Assembly (NCBI RefSeq): GCF_028885415.1 | Contig: NZ_CP118527.1 | Location: 7,688,001-7,752,000, forward strand | From: Streptomyces coeruleorubidus | GTDB taxonomy: Bacteria; Actinomycetota; Actinomycetes; Streptomycetales; Streptomycetaceae | Direction of reading: 5' to 3' | DNA: 64,000 nt | Shown here: positions 8,924-17,841 of the stretch, piece after piece | Position numbering within the stretch: the first letter of the stretch is position 1 | How the letters are laid out: every line of letters begins with the position of its first letter | The notes under the pieces: generated by a model | What the model was told of the DNA's origin: nothing | What the model saw: only the letters and a program-made list of their open reading frames with translations | Databases searched by the model: none | Program-made: the position numbers and the translations under genes

Positions 8924-10522
8924 TCAGCCGGAACAGGTCAGCCGGAACCCCCTGAAGTCCGCCGTGAACGCCGCGTCCACGAGGTCCCGGGCGTGGACGC
9001 CCGCCATCGCACCGGTGAACCGCAGCCGGGAACCGTGGTCGTCGGACAGCCGGCTGAAGTCCAGGACCGGGCCGATCGCCGTTCGCGTCCCGTCCCGTAC
9101 GTGCCAGAAGCGCGCCTCGGCTCCCTCGATCGTCACCCCCAGCGTCACGGCCGCCTCCCCCGGCACCTCCACGACGGCGACCTGCCGGACGCCCTCCTCG
9201 TCGCGCTCCACGAGACTGAGCACCGTACGGCCACCCGCTCCGGGTGTGTCCCGCCACTGCTGTCCGCGCTGCGGCTCGCCCTCGGGCTCCGCCCAGGTCA
9301 GGTCCAGGCTGAGATACGCCTCGGGGTTGTACCAGAGCACCAGCCCGGCGGCCTGGGTGAAGGTGACCGGCCGCGCCTCGACGGTGACCTCGGCCTGAGC
9401 GCGGTGCTCGGTGATGCGCTGGGCCAGCAGGCTGCTCGCCCAGCGGGACTCGGGCCCGTGCCGGCCGCGCAGCCGGATCCAGCCGGGCCGGGCCGTCGTG
9501 TCGGCCCAGGACGGGTCCGGCGCCTCGCGCAGGGAGCTCCACGGCCAGGACAAGCCCTCGGCCGGGGCGGCGGGAGGCAGCGGGTGCGGCCGCGTCGGTA
9601 CGTCGACGTCCACCGCCGGGCGCCGGCCGCCCTGCCGCAGCCGGGGCCAGCCCTCCGCGTCCCAGGTGACCGCCTGGATCGCGGTCTCGCGGCCGAGCGG
9701 GCAGCGGCGGCCCTGCGGCGTGTGCAGCGGGCGGGCCGTCAGATGACTGAGCAGCCACTGCCCGTCCGGCGTCTCGACCAGCTCGCCGTGCCCGGCCTTC
9801 TGCAACGGCACGTCCGGGTCGTCGCGGGTGGTCAGCAAGGACCGTTCGTCGAGTTCGTACGGCCCCGTCAGCTCCCGGCTGCGGGCCACCCGCACCCCGT
9901 GCTCCCAGCCCGTGCCGCCCTCCGCGAGGACGAGGTAGTACCAGCCGTCGCGCCGCAGCAGCTTCGGCCCCTCGATCAGCCGGTCGTGCTGGAGCAGCAG
10001 ACGTGTCCGCCCGACGGGGGCGAGCGTGTCCCGGTCCAGCTCCGTGACGACGATCCCGGCGAACCGCTGCCCTCCCGGCCGGTGGTCGTTCTGCAGGTTC
10101 AGCAGCCACAGCCTGCCGTCCTCGTGGAACAGGGCCGGGTCGAAGCCGTGGCTCGCGACCCGGCGCGGCGCGCTCCATTCGCCGCTCACCTCGGTGGCCG
10201 TCGAGACGTACGTGTCCAGGTCGAAGTACGGCGTGCCGACCGAGCGCACGACGGTGTACGTCACCCAGAACCGTTCCCCGTCCCAGCTCAGCGACGGTGC
10301 CCAGATGCCCCCGGAGTCGGGCACTCCGGCCAGCGAGCCGCCGGGCGCCGCGCCCCGGACGTGCCCCGCGTACTCCCAGTGGGCCAGGTCGCGGGAGCGG
10401 TGGACCGGGATCGTCGGGAACCACTCGAAGGAGCTGGTCGCCACGTAGTACCAGTCGCCGACCCGGATCAGGGAGGGGTCGGGGGCGAAGCCGCGCAGGA
10501 CGGGGTTGTGCAGGACGGTCAC
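8924..10522 (-). CDS. GH43 glycosidase, beta-xylosidase type
   Basis: Encodes about 532 aa with no signal peptide, so it is probably cytoplasmic. GFAPDPSLIRVGDWYYVATSS holds the general-base Asp in PDPS, GGIWAPSLSWDGERFW holds the pKa-modulating Asp region, and LIEGPKLLRRDGWYYLVLAE holds the general-acid Glu. The second half (about 320-530) is the beta-sandwich seen in GH43 beta-xylosidases, including the AGLVLWYNPEAYLSLDLTW strands. It likely releases xylose (or arabinose) from imported oligosaccharides. It is last in the operon after two permeases, separated from them by a strong stem-loop at 10548-10589. Confidence 0.88.
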   Translation of the reverse strand: MTVLHNPVLRGFAPDPSLIRVGDWYYVATSSFEWFPTIPVHRSRDLAHWEYAGHVRGAAPGGSLAGVPDSGGIWAPSLSWDGERFWVTYTVVRSVGTPYFDLDTYVSTATEVSGEWSAPRRVASHGFDPALFHEDGRLWLLNLQNDHRPGGQRFAGIVVTELDRDTLAPVGRTRLLLQHDRLIEGPKLLRRDGWYYLVLAEGGTGWEHGVRVARSRELTGPYELDERSLLTTRDDPDVPLQKAGHGELVETPDGQWLLSHLTARPLHTPQGRRCPLGRETAIQAVTWDAEGWPRLRQGGRRPAVDVDVPTRPHPLPPAAPAEGLSWPWSSLREAPDPSWADTTARPGWIRLRGRHGPESRWASSLLAQRITEHRAQAEVTVEARPVTFTQAAGLVLWYNPEAYLSLDLTWAEPEGEPQRGQQWRDTPGAGGRTVLSLVERDEEGVRQVAVVEVPGEAAVTLGVTIEGAEARFWHVRDGTRTAIGPVLDFSRLSDDHGSRLRFTGAMAGVHARDLVDAAFTADFRGFRLTCSG

Positions 10523-10547
10523 GTGAGGGCTCCGGGAGGGGTGGGCA

Positions 10548-10589
10548 CCCGGGGGCCGCGGGGAGTCAGGGTCACCTGCGGCCCCCGGG
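10548..10589. terminator. Intercistronic stem-loop (partial terminator or processing site)
   Basis: A perfect 12-bp stem, CCCGGGGGCCGC (10548-10559) with GCGGCCCCCGGG (10578-10589), encloses an 18-nt loop. It lies between the second permease gene and the GH43 gene, all on the minus strand. Without a following T-run it is more likely to lower expression of the glycosidase relative to the transporter, or to stabilise the transporter mRNA, than to end the operon outright. Confidence 0.7.
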
Positions 10590-10609
10590 AGTCAGGGAGA
10601 GGCGGGGGA

Positions 10610-10643
10610 GATCACTTGAGGGCGCCGATCACTTGAGGGCGCC
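10610..10643. repeat. 17-bp tandem duplication over the permease stop codon
   Basis: GATCACTTGAGGGCGCC occurs twice head to tail, at 10610-10626 and 10627-10643. The second copy contains the stop codon (complement of 10629-10631) and the last codons of the minus-strand permease gene, so the gene's 3' end is duplicated just downstream of it. The unit is not a multiple of three. Confidence 0.9.
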
Positions 10644-11567
10644 GAGCGTCACGCCCGACCGCCAGTAGCGGCGCATCGCGACCATCATGATCGCCATCGG
10701 GATGATGGACAGCAGCGCGCCCGTCAGGACGAGGCTGGTCACGTCGATGCCCGACTCCAGGCGCTTGCCGGTCCAGTTGTACAGGCCCAGGTTGAGCGTC
10801 CAGTTCTCCTCGCCGCGCAGCATGGTCAGGGGGAGGAAGAAGGCGTTCCAGGTGTTGACGAAGGCGAGCAGGAAGACCGTCGCGCCGCCCGTGGTCATCA
10901 TCCGCAGCACGATGCTGAAGAAGATGCGCAGTTCACCGGCGCCGTCGATACGGGCCGCCTCGAGGAGTTCGAACGGGACCGTGGCCTCGGTGTACACCTT
11001 TGCCAGGTACACGCTGAACGGGTTGATCAGGCAGGGGATCAGCATCGCCCACGGCGTGTCCACCAGACCGATCGCCGAGAACAGCAGATACAGCGGCAGG
11101 GTGAGCAGGGCGATCGGGATCAGGAACGAGCCGACCACCGCCGCGAACACCACGCCCCGCCCGGGGAACTCGAAGCGGGCCAGCCCGTAGCCCGTGGCGA
11201 GGGCGATGAGCGTGCCGCCGAGGGAGCCGACCCCCGCGTAGAGGAACGAGTTGGCGGTCCAGCGCAGGAAGATGCCGCCCTCGTACGTGAACACCTGGTG
11301 CAGGTTCTCCCACAGGTGGAAGTCGGAGAACCACAGGCCGTTGCTCTGGTACAGCCCCACCCGGTCCTTGGTCGCGGCGACCAGCAGCCAGTACACCGGG
11401 AACAGGCTGTAGGCGCTGGCCAGGACCAGGCCTACCAGGAGAAAGCGCTGGCCGCCCCGGGAACGAGCGGCCGGGTCCGGGCGGGTGATCCGTCGCACGG
11501 CACCCCCGCGGGGTGGCACGGCAGCCGTTTCCGTGCCGTTTTCCTTGCGGTTTTCTGTCAGCGCCAT
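10629..11567 (-). CDS. Carbohydrate ABC transporter permease (MalG type)
   Basis: Encodes about 312 aa. A Lys/Arg-rich cytoplasmic N-terminus is followed by six hydrophobic segments. The EAA loop is seen as ELLEAARIDGAGELRIFFSI, the docking site for a shared ATPase. Its ATG overlaps the stop of the preceding permease by one base (TGATG), indicating translational coupling. The family is CUT1, which imports di- and oligosaccharides. No ATPase gene is nearby; in Streptomyces such systems commonly use the shared MsiK ATPase, which is assumed here. The last codons lie in a tandem duplication. Confidence 0.9.
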   Translation of the reverse strand: MALTENRKENGTETAAVPPRGGAVRRITRPDPAARSRGGQRFLLVGLVLASAYSLFPVYWLLVAATKDRVGLYQSNGLWFSDFHLWENLHQVFTYEGGIFLRWTANSFLYAGVGSLGGTLIALATGYGLARFEFPGRGVVFAAVVGSFLIPIALLTLPLYLLFSAIGLVDTPWAMLIPCLINPFSVYLAKVYTEATVPFELLEAARIDGAGELRIFFSIVLRMMTTGGATVFLLAFVNTWNAFFLPLTMLRGEENWTLNLGLYNWTGKRLESGIDVTSLVLTGALLSIIPMAIMMVAMRRYWRSGVTLGALK

Positions 11568-12451
11568 CAGTCCGCCGCCCTCGAGGTCAGCCGGTAGAAG
11601 AGGAAGGACGCGACGCCGAGGATCAGCGCGAGCAGCACCGACAGGGCGGCGGCGTAGTGGTAGTTGGCGGCGTTGAACGCCTGGTTGTAGATGATCATGA
11701 TCGGGGTGAAGCTGTCGCTGACCGTCTGCGGGGTCACGTTCCTGAACAGCGCGGGCTCGTTGAAGATCTGCAGCATCTGGATGATCGACAGCAGAGCGGT
11801 CAGGACGAGCGCGCCGCGCACGAACGGGACCTTGATGCTCAGGGCGATCCTCAGCTCCGACGCGCCGTCCAGCCGCGCGGCCTCGAACAGCTCGCGGGGC
11901 ACGCCCTGGAGCGCCGCGTAGATGATCACCATGTTGTAGCCGATGCCGTGCCAGGTCAGCAGGTTGCCGATGGCCGGCCACACCATCGAGGGCGCGAAGA
12001 AGTTCCAGTCGAACCCGAACAGGTCGCCGATGGGGGTCAGGGGGCCCACGTCCGGGCTGTACAGGTTGATCCACACGATGGCCGCGACCACGCCCGGGAT
12101 CATGTACGGGACCAGCAGCAGGATCCGGAACCGGCCGGCCACCTTCGAGGTGACCGCGTCCAGGAAGAGCGCCAGCACCAGGCTGATGAGCAGCATGAAC
12201 GGGATCTGGACACAGGCGAACAGCACCACCCGCAGGATGGAGGTCATGAACGCCGAGTCGCTCAGGCCCTTGCCGTAGTTCTCCAGCCCGACGAACTCCG
12301 TGGTCGCGCCGCCGAGCCCCAGCCCGGACTGCTTCTCCAGGAACAGCGACTGGTAGACGGCGTAGCCGATCGGAAGCAGATAGAGGAAGACGAAGCCGAG
12401 CTGGAAGGGCACCGTGAACGCGGCACCCTTCCAGCGCTGGGAGCGAATCAT
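11567..12451 (-). CDS. Carbohydrate ABC transporter permease (MalF type)
   Basis: Encodes about 294 aa with six membrane segments, the first being VPFQLGFVFLYLLPIGYAVY. The EAA motif is ELFEAARLDGASELRIALSI. It lies between the solute-binding protein gene (10 bp gap) and the second permease gene (1-base overlap), so all three are one operon read on the minus strand. With its partner it forms the membrane channel of a CUT1 importer, probably for xylo- or arabinoxylo-oligosaccharides given the GH43 gene downstream. Confidence 0.9.
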   Translation of the reverse strand: MIRSQRWKGAAFTVPFQLGFVFLYLLPIGYAVYQSLFLEKQSGLGLGGATTEFVGLENYGKGLSDSAFMTSILRVVLFACVQIPFMLLISLVLALFLDAVTSKVAGRFRILLLVPYMIPGVVAAIVWINLYSPDVGPLTPIGDLFGFDWNFFAPSMVWPAIGNLLTWHGIGYNMVIIYAALQGVPRELFEAARLDGASELRIALSIKVPFVRGALVLTALLSIIQMLQIFNEPALFRNVTPQTVSDSFTPIMIIYNQAFNAANYHYAAALSVLLALILGVASFLFYRLTSRAAD

Positions 12452-12461
12452 CAGGTACGCC

Positions 12462-13799
12462 TCAGCCCTTGACGCTGATGCCGCGCTGCTTCAGGTCGTT
12501 GACCGTCCACTCCTGCATGTGCGCGAGGAGGTCGGTGACCTTCTGCTCCTTGCTGACGACCTTGGCCCACTCGTCCTGCATCTCCGTGAACATCGCGGTC
12601 CAGTTCGGGCCGAAGTTCCAGCCGGTCCGGACGGTGCCCAGGCTGTCCGTCACGATCGCCTTGGCCGGCTCGTAGTTCTTGCCGAGCAGCTTCTCGGAGA
12701 TCGCGTCGGAGACGTACGACTCGCTGTCGGCCAGCGCCGGCATCACACCGCTGCCGGTCTCCGGGCTCGCCATGGTCTTGACCGCACCGGTGTCGGTGGA
12801 CATCCACAGCGCCGCCTCGGCGGCCTGCTTCTTGTTCTTGCACTGCTCGCTGACCAGCGTCAGGTTGCCGCTCTGATTGGTGCCGGCCGGCGTCTGGGCG
12901 GCCTCGCCCTGGAAGGTGGGCCAGGGGGCGAGCGCCCAGTCGCCGAAGGACTTGGTGAAGTTCTGCACCATGCCGGACATCTGCCAGGTGGAGATCTGCC
13001 GGGTCGCGGTGCCGCCGTTGTCGTAGTTGCGCTGTACGGCCGCGTAGTCGGCGAAGGAGAGCTTGGAGTTGAGGTCGTTGTCGATGATCTCCTGGATCAC
13101 CTTCGCGGCCTTCAGGCTGCCCTCGTCCTGGAAGTCCACCTTCCAGGAGTCGCCGTCGACGCTGTACCAGTTCGCCCCGGCCTGCATGGCGAGCACCTCC
13201 AGGGTGCTCGGGTCCTCACCGGCGTAGTTGGTGAGCTTGATGTCGTGCTTCTTCAGCACCTTGCCCGCGGCGATGAACTCGTCCCAGGTCTTGGGCGCCT
13301 TCAGGCCGTACTTCTTGAAGAGGTCGGTGCGGTAGATGGTGAAGGCGGGCGCCGAGGCGGTGGGAACGCCGTAGATCTTGCCCTGGACCTGGCCGACCGC
13401 CCAGGCGCCGGGGTTGAACTTGTCCTTGCTGGACTCGACGTACTGGGTGATGTCGGCGAGCGCGCCCTGCGAGACCCAGCTCGTCACGTACTCGCCGGTG
13501 TTCTGCAGCAGGCAGGGCGCGTTGCCGGCCTTGACCGCGTTGGTCAGCTGCTTCTGCATGGTCAGCTGGTCGGTGACCTTGGTGTACTTCAGCTGGACGT
13601 CCTTGTGCGAGGCGTTGAACGCCTTGACGACCGCCTCCTGGCCGTTGGCCCAGCCCCAGAAGGGGAGGGTGACCGGCCCGGACTTCGACGCGGCGTCGTC
13701 GCCCGAGCCGGATCCGCCGCAGGCGGAGAGGAGACCTGTCAGCGCGATACCCGCGACAGCGGCGGAGGCGAACCTTCTCCGGGGGCTGGTGATGTTCAT
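12462..13799 (-). CDS. Sugar ABC transporter substrate-binding lipoprotein
   Basis: Encodes about 445 aa. The signal peptide begins with RRR (residues 7-9) and ends in the lipobox LLSAC with Cys at residue 27, so it is tethered to the outer membrane face. The mature protein has the family-1 extracellular solute-binding pattern (VTLPFWGWANGQEAVVKAF near the start, then KTWDEFIAAGKVLKK). It is the first gene of the minus-strand transporter operon. In oligosaccharide-binding proteins of this group aromatic residues stack on the sugar; several Trp residues occur but specificity cannot be read. Confidence 0.9.
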   Translation of the reverse strand: MNITSPRRRFASAAVAGIALTGLLSACGGSGSGDDAASKSGPVTLPFWGWANGQEAVVKAFNASHKDVQLKYTKVTDQLTMQKQLTNAVKAGNAPCLLQNTGEYVTSWVSQGALADITQYVESSKDKFNPGAWAVGQVQGKIYGVPTASAPAFTIYRTDLFKKYGLKAPKTWDEFIAAGKVLKKHDIKLTNYAGEDPSTLEVLAMQAGANWYSVDGDSWKVDFQDEGSLKAAKVIQEIIDNDLNSKLSFADYAAVQRNYDNGGTATRQISTWQMSGMVQNFTKSFGDWALAPWPTFQGEAAQTPAGTNQSGNLTLVSEQCKNKKQAAEAALWMSTDTGAVKTMASPETGSGVMPALADSESYVSDAISEKLLGKNYEPAKAIVTDSLGTVRTGWNFGPNWTAMFTEMQDEWAKVVSKEQKVTDLLAHMQEWTVNDLKQRGISVKG

Positions 13800-14183
13800 C
13801 TGACCGTGATCCTTCGGAATAGGGCGTTCTCAGAACGAGAGGACGACAGCGGCTCGGTTGTGCTGGCCAGGAACGGCGGCCGGAAACCGTCGGCTCGCGG
13901 TTGCAGGGGGTTCGGCCAAGCGTAAGAAGAAGCTGTAGTAAGCGGTTGCTGGGACCGTAGGCAGCAAGCTCGGCTCTTAGCAAGAGGTGCGCGGCAATTT
14001 GTTACCGCGGATTGTCCGCCGGGTTATCTGCGGACCTGCGCCGGACGGTCACGTGTGGACTGGTATACGCGCAGGTCAATGCGGTGTTCGGACACGCCGG
14101 TCCAGGCCTCGGCGGGCACGCCGACGAAACCTCGAACGGGCCGCAAAGCCGCTGGAAACCGGTTACGTAACGAACTCTGCGCG
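13800..14183. promoter_or_regulatory. Promoter region of the first sugar ABC operon, with AACCGGTT box
   Basis: This 384-bp gap lies upstream of the binding-protein gene. AACCGGTT at 14157-14164 (in AAACCGGTTACG) is a LacI-type operator core close to the end of the next LacI gene. A second imperfect element, GTAAGCGGTTGCTGG, lies near 13938-13952, nearer the start of the operon. No coding sequence was recognised. Confidence 0.5.
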
Positions 14184-15275
14184 TTATCTGCGCTGACTCA
14201 CCGGCGGCCGCACCGAGTTCCGGACCACGACATGCGTGCCCAGCACCAGATGGTCGCCGTCGGCACTCTTGCGGCGCCCCGCGCCGCCCTCACGCCGGTC
14301 GGCCACCGCACGCAGCGCGACGCGACCCATCTCCTCGTACGGCACGTGCACGGTGGTCAGTTGGGGTGTGAGCTGGGACGCGAGCGGGATGTCGTCGTAG
14401 CCGACGATCGAGACGTCCTCGGGCACCTTCAGGCCCGCCGCGCGCAGGGCCTGCATGGCGCCCGCCGCGACCACGTCCGTCCCCGCGAGCACGGCCGTGA
14501 AGTCCGGCGTGTCGTGCAAGGCCACCTCGACGGCCTCGTACCCGTGCTCGTAGTCGTACGGGCCGTGCCGGACCATACCCGGGTCGAACGGCACACCGTA
14601 CGCCTCGAAGGCCCGCTGTGCTCCCCTCAACCGGCCCTGCGCGGTAGTCAGTTCGGCATGCCCCGGCAGAACCAGGACGCGCCGGTGACCGGCCGACAGC
14701 AGGTGGCTGGCCATCGCGTAGGCCCCGCCCTCGTTGTCGTAGTCGACGGTCGTCGCCGGGACGTCGCCCTCTAGCGGGGGCCTGCCCACCAGGACCAGGT
14801 GCGAGCCGGCCGCGTCCAGGGAGCGGGCGAAGCGCGCCATGCGCAGCTGGTACTCGCCGTAGTCGTAGGCCCCGCCGAGCAGTATCACCGCGGCGACGCC
14901 CTGCTGGCGCATGAGGTTCACCAGTGCGAGCTCCCGCTCCGGGTCGTCGCCGGTCGTGCCGACCAGCGAGAGCCAGCCGCGCAGGGTGGCGGCGCCCTCG
15001 ACGCCCTTCGCGACATGCGCGAACGCGGCGCCGGTGATGTTGTTGATGAGGATCGCCACCGTCGGTGTGCCGCCGCCGGCGAGCGAACGGGCATGGGCGT
15101 TGGTGACGTAGTCCAGGTCCCGGACCACCTTCATCACCCTGCGGCGCAGCTCCTCCGAGACCGGGTAGTTGCCGGACAGCACCCGCGAGACGCTGGCCAC
15201 GGAGACGCCGGCTCGCTCCGCGACATCACGAATGGTCGCCCGTCCGGCGTCGCTCGTCGCTTTGCGCTGACTCAC
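14184..15275 (-). CDS. LacI-family transcriptional regulator
   Basis: Encodes about 363 aa from a GTG at 15275 preceded by GGAG eight bases upstream. The HTH (ATIRDVAERAGVSVASVSRV) is followed by the hinge region and a sugar-binding domain with AVILLGGAYDYGEY, SIVGYDDIPLASQL and LTTVHVPYEEMG. It closely resembles the LacI gene at 62577-63635, sharing the DYDNEGGAY and LLxGTHVVVR stretches, so the two are paralogues. Its position between two sugar ABC operons and beside a 2-hydroxyacid dehydrogenase, with AACCGGTT boxes around it, suggests it governs the pectin island. Confidence 0.9.
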   Translation of the reverse strand: MSQRKATSDAGRATIRDVAERAGVSVASVSRVLSGNYPVSEELRRRVMKVVRDLDYVTNAHARSLAGGGTPTVAILINNITGAAFAHVAKGVEGAATLRGWLSLVGTTGDDPERELALVNLMRQQGVAAVILLGGAYDYGEYQLRMARFARSLDAAGSHLVLVGRPPLEGDVPATTVDYDNEGGAYAMASHLLSAGHRRVLVLPGHAELTTAQGRLRGAQRAFEAYGVPFDPGMVRHGPYDYEHGYEAVEVALHDTPDFTAVLAGTDVVAAGAMQALRAAGLKVPEDVSIVGYDDIPLASQLTPQLTTVHVPYEEMGRVALRAVADRREGGAGRRKSADGDHLVLGTHVVVRNSVRPPVSQRR

Positions 15276-15418
15276 CCTTGCGGCTCCTTCACCGTCGTGG
15301 CTCGATCCGGCGCCGGGGCTGTGCCCCCACCCGTGCGGAAACCGTATCCCATCGTTACTCCAGGCTGGACGGCTTGTGGACGGCGGGCCTAAGGGCTGCC
15401 CGCGACGTGACGCGGGCA

Positions 15419-15596
15419 GGGCGTGCCGCCGTGGTGCGGGCTGGGCGCGCTGCCGTGACGCGGGTCGGCGCGCGGCTGTGGTGCGGCCCGGACGCGCCGC
15501 TGCGGCGAGGGCCGACGCGCCGCCGTGACGAGGACCGGACGCGCCGCTGTGACGAACCGGGCGTGCCGCCGTGACGCGGGCCGGGCGCGCCGGCGG
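15419..15596. repeat. GC-rich minisatellite, period 22-24 bp
   Basis: Seven and a half degenerate units run in tandem, starting at about 15419, 15443, 15467, 15490, 15514, 15537, 15559 and 15583. The consensus is close to GGACGCGCCGCCGTGACG with a GGGCC tail. The array fills most of the gap between the hydroxyacid dehydrogenase stop (15622) and the LacI start (15275). The units touch each other without unique spacers, so it is not a CRISPR array. Confidence 0.85.
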
Positions 15597-15621
15597 TCCC
15601 GGCGGCCTGCCCCCCGACCCG

Positions 15622-16635
15622 TCACGCCACCCGCGCGAGATCCGCGTGCCGCACCTCGTGGACCGGCGGCCGGCCCGCCGCCAGGCGCTCCAGTTCCTCG
15701 ACGACGATGCGGCCGAGCCGCTCCAGTTCGTTGCCCAGTGAGCCGGCGATGTGCGGGGTGAGGAACACGTTGGGCAGGTTGTACAGCGGGGAATCGACAG
15801 GCAGCGGCTCCGGGTCCGTGACGTCGAGGACCGCGCTGAGCCGGCCGGAGACCAGTTCGTCGGCGAGCGCCGCGTGGTCGACCAGCGCGCCACGGGCGGT
15901 GTTGATGAGCACGCCGCCGTCCCGCACCAGGGCGAGCCGACCACGGTCGAGCATGTGGTGGGTCTCGGGGATGTCGGGGGCGTGCAGACTCACGATGTCG
16001 CTGTGTCTGAGCAGGTCCTCCAGCGACAGCGACTCGGCACCGAGGGCGGCGGCCTCGGCCGGGATCACGTACGGGTCGTGCAGGAGGACGGTGAGGTCGA
16101 ACGGCCGAAGCAGCTCCAGCAGCCGGCGGCCCACCCGGGACGCGCCGATGACACCGACCCGGCGGCCGAGGTTGCCGGTCGCCGCGGTCTGAGCGGGGCC
16201 CGGGTAGGCGTGCGTGCGGCGGAAGCGCTCGCGGTGGTCGAAGGCGTCCTTGCCCACGAGCAGGATCATCGCGAGCGTGTACTCCGCGACGGGCACGGCG
16301 TTGCCCGTCACCGCGCTGGAGACCTTCACGCCGCGCTCCCACAGGGCGTCCCCGACCAGGGAGCGCACGGAGCCGGCCGCGTGCAGGACGGCGTCCAGCT
16401 TCGGGGCCGCCGCGAGGGCACCGGCGTCCAGATGCGGGCAGCCCCAGCCGGTGATCAGCACCTCGGCACAGGCCAGGGCACCGGCCGCGGCCGGATCGGT
16501 GAAGTCCTGTACGACCAACCCGGGATCGATGTCGGCCGTGCGCCTCAGCCGCTCCATCAGCGGCGGAGGAAAGAGCAGCGGGAGGTGTACCGGGTCCATC
16601 GCGAACACGGCCCGCGGCAGCTGAGGGCTGGGCAT
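15622..16635 (-). CDS. D-isomer-specific 2-hydroxyacid dehydrogenase
   Basis: Encodes about 337 aa. The NAD-binding motif appears as LGRRVGVIGASRVGRRLLEL (about 147-166), with Ala in place of the usual second glycine region. The catalytic Arg lies in LINTARGALVD, Glu in the DVTDPEPLP stretch and His in FLTPHIAGS. Family members interconvert 2-keto and 2-hydroxy acids with NAD(P)H. Within a pectin locus it could act on keto-sugar acids formed after lyase cleavage; this is inferred from context. It precedes the LacI gene on the same strand, 346 bp apart across a minisatellite. Confidence 0.85.
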   Translation of the reverse strand: MPSPQLPRAVFAMDPVHLPLLFPPPLMERLRRTADIDPGLVVQDFTDPAAAGALACAEVLITGWGCPHLDAGALAAAPKLDAVLHAAGSVRSLVGDALWERGVKVSSAVTGNAVPVAEYTLAMILLVGKDAFDHRERFRRTHAYPGPAQTAATGNLGRRVGVIGASRVGRRLLELLRPFDLTVLLHDPYVIPAEAAALGAESLSLEDLLRHSDIVSLHAPDIPETHHMLDRGRLALVRDGGVLINTARGALVDHAALADELVSGRLSAVLDVTDPEPLPVDSPLYNLPNVFLTPHIAGSLGNELERLGRIVVEELERLAAGRPPVHEVRHADLARVA

Positions 16636-17841
16636 GACTCTCCTGGAGCAGAGGAGGAAACGGTTTCAGAAAGCGTCTTCTACCGTAGATCTACCGGGAA
16701 GCAGCGGTCAATCGGCAGGGCCCGGGTGACGGCCGGGCGGCGCCGCTTCTCCGGGCAAAGGGCCCTGTTTTTCCCACGTCGTGACGTGAACGAACAGGCA
16801 GAGGGAGGGTGAAGACGGCGGCGTAGAGGGTGCGTGGCTGTGAGGGGCGGGCCGGAGTCGACACCCCTCGGGGGCGCCAGGAGACGAGCACGTTATGGAA
16901 ATCGATTACTAGTGTTTCAGTGCGCGACGGTGGAGACCGACTGTGCCGCCGTCGACACCTGAGTACCGGATGACCGCTTCGACAACCGGTTCCCAGGCTT
17001 GTTGCCGAGGCGAGCTCCGGGCCGCCCCTGGTCAGGCGGTCCGGTCACCCATCGGCGCCTTGTTCGCGGCGACCGGAAACAGGACTCATCGGCGCTCTGG
17101 CTGATGACACCGAGGTTACACAGTCTTCTCGAAAATACGTCAAGGCTCTTGACTCGCCATCCCGACGGCAAGAAGCTCTGCCGCACGAACAACAACCGGT
17201 TGCTGTCGCAAGCCAGGAAAAGCAAGGAGGTGGTGCGTTCATGCACCCAGATGCCGGTGCTTCCCCGAGCCGCCGCCTGGGCTCGGCGCGATCACGACGC
17301 GGGCCGCAGCCGGAGTCACTTCCCGGCAAGCTTCACGCCCTCTGAACCCGCTCCGCGCGACGGCGCGGACATCCGCTCCTGGCCGCGTACGGCGGCAACA
17401 ACGACCGCCCCACCGGGGCGGCGCCGTACAGGGCCAGGGGCAACCTCCACCGGGACGCGTCCCGCGCACCACGCCCCCAGGGCGGCGGAACCAGGCCCCC
17501 CGCGACGAACAGATGCCTGCCCCCGGAGCCGACCCCGGCGAGACCCGCCCCCGGTCCGGACATCGTCCGCACGGCGACCACCCGAAGCCGCTCTGCGTCC
17601 CCGTGCCTCGGCGTCCTCATAGGGCCGTCCGTGAGGCCGCGTCACGACTGCCCCGTCGGCCTGTCGGCCACTCGGCTGTACCCCGGCACGCTCCCGTGCG
17701 CCTCACCGGGCGAGCCGGCGCCTCACTCCTGCCTTGCCCGGGCGGAGTTCCCCGCAGATCTCCGCATCGGAATTCCCGCCGTACATCGGCCCTCGATCAG
17801 CCTCGCAGCCCCGCTGTCACCTGTATGAAAGGTTCACGACC
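16636..17841. promoter_or_regulatory. Divergent control region with several operator-like boxes
   Basis: A 1.2-kb gap separates the dehydrogenase (minus) from the second sugar ABC operon (plus). GAAACGGTTTC at 16657-16667 lies just upstream of the dehydrogenase and is followed by AGAAAGCGTCTTCT. AACCGGTT is at 16984-16991, and the perfect 10-bp palindrome CAACCGGTTG is at 17193-17202. From about 17240 to 17820 no gene or box was recognised. AAAGG near 17828 may serve as the ribosome site of the binding-protein gene. Confidence 0.6.

Noticed and set aside
15419..15596. Possible CRISPR array
   Set aside because: Units abut with no unique spacers, vary in sequence and length, and no cas genes are present.
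17240..17820. Small frames in the gap before the second binding-protein gene
   Set aside because: All are Pro/Arg-rich, overlapping and without ribosome sites.
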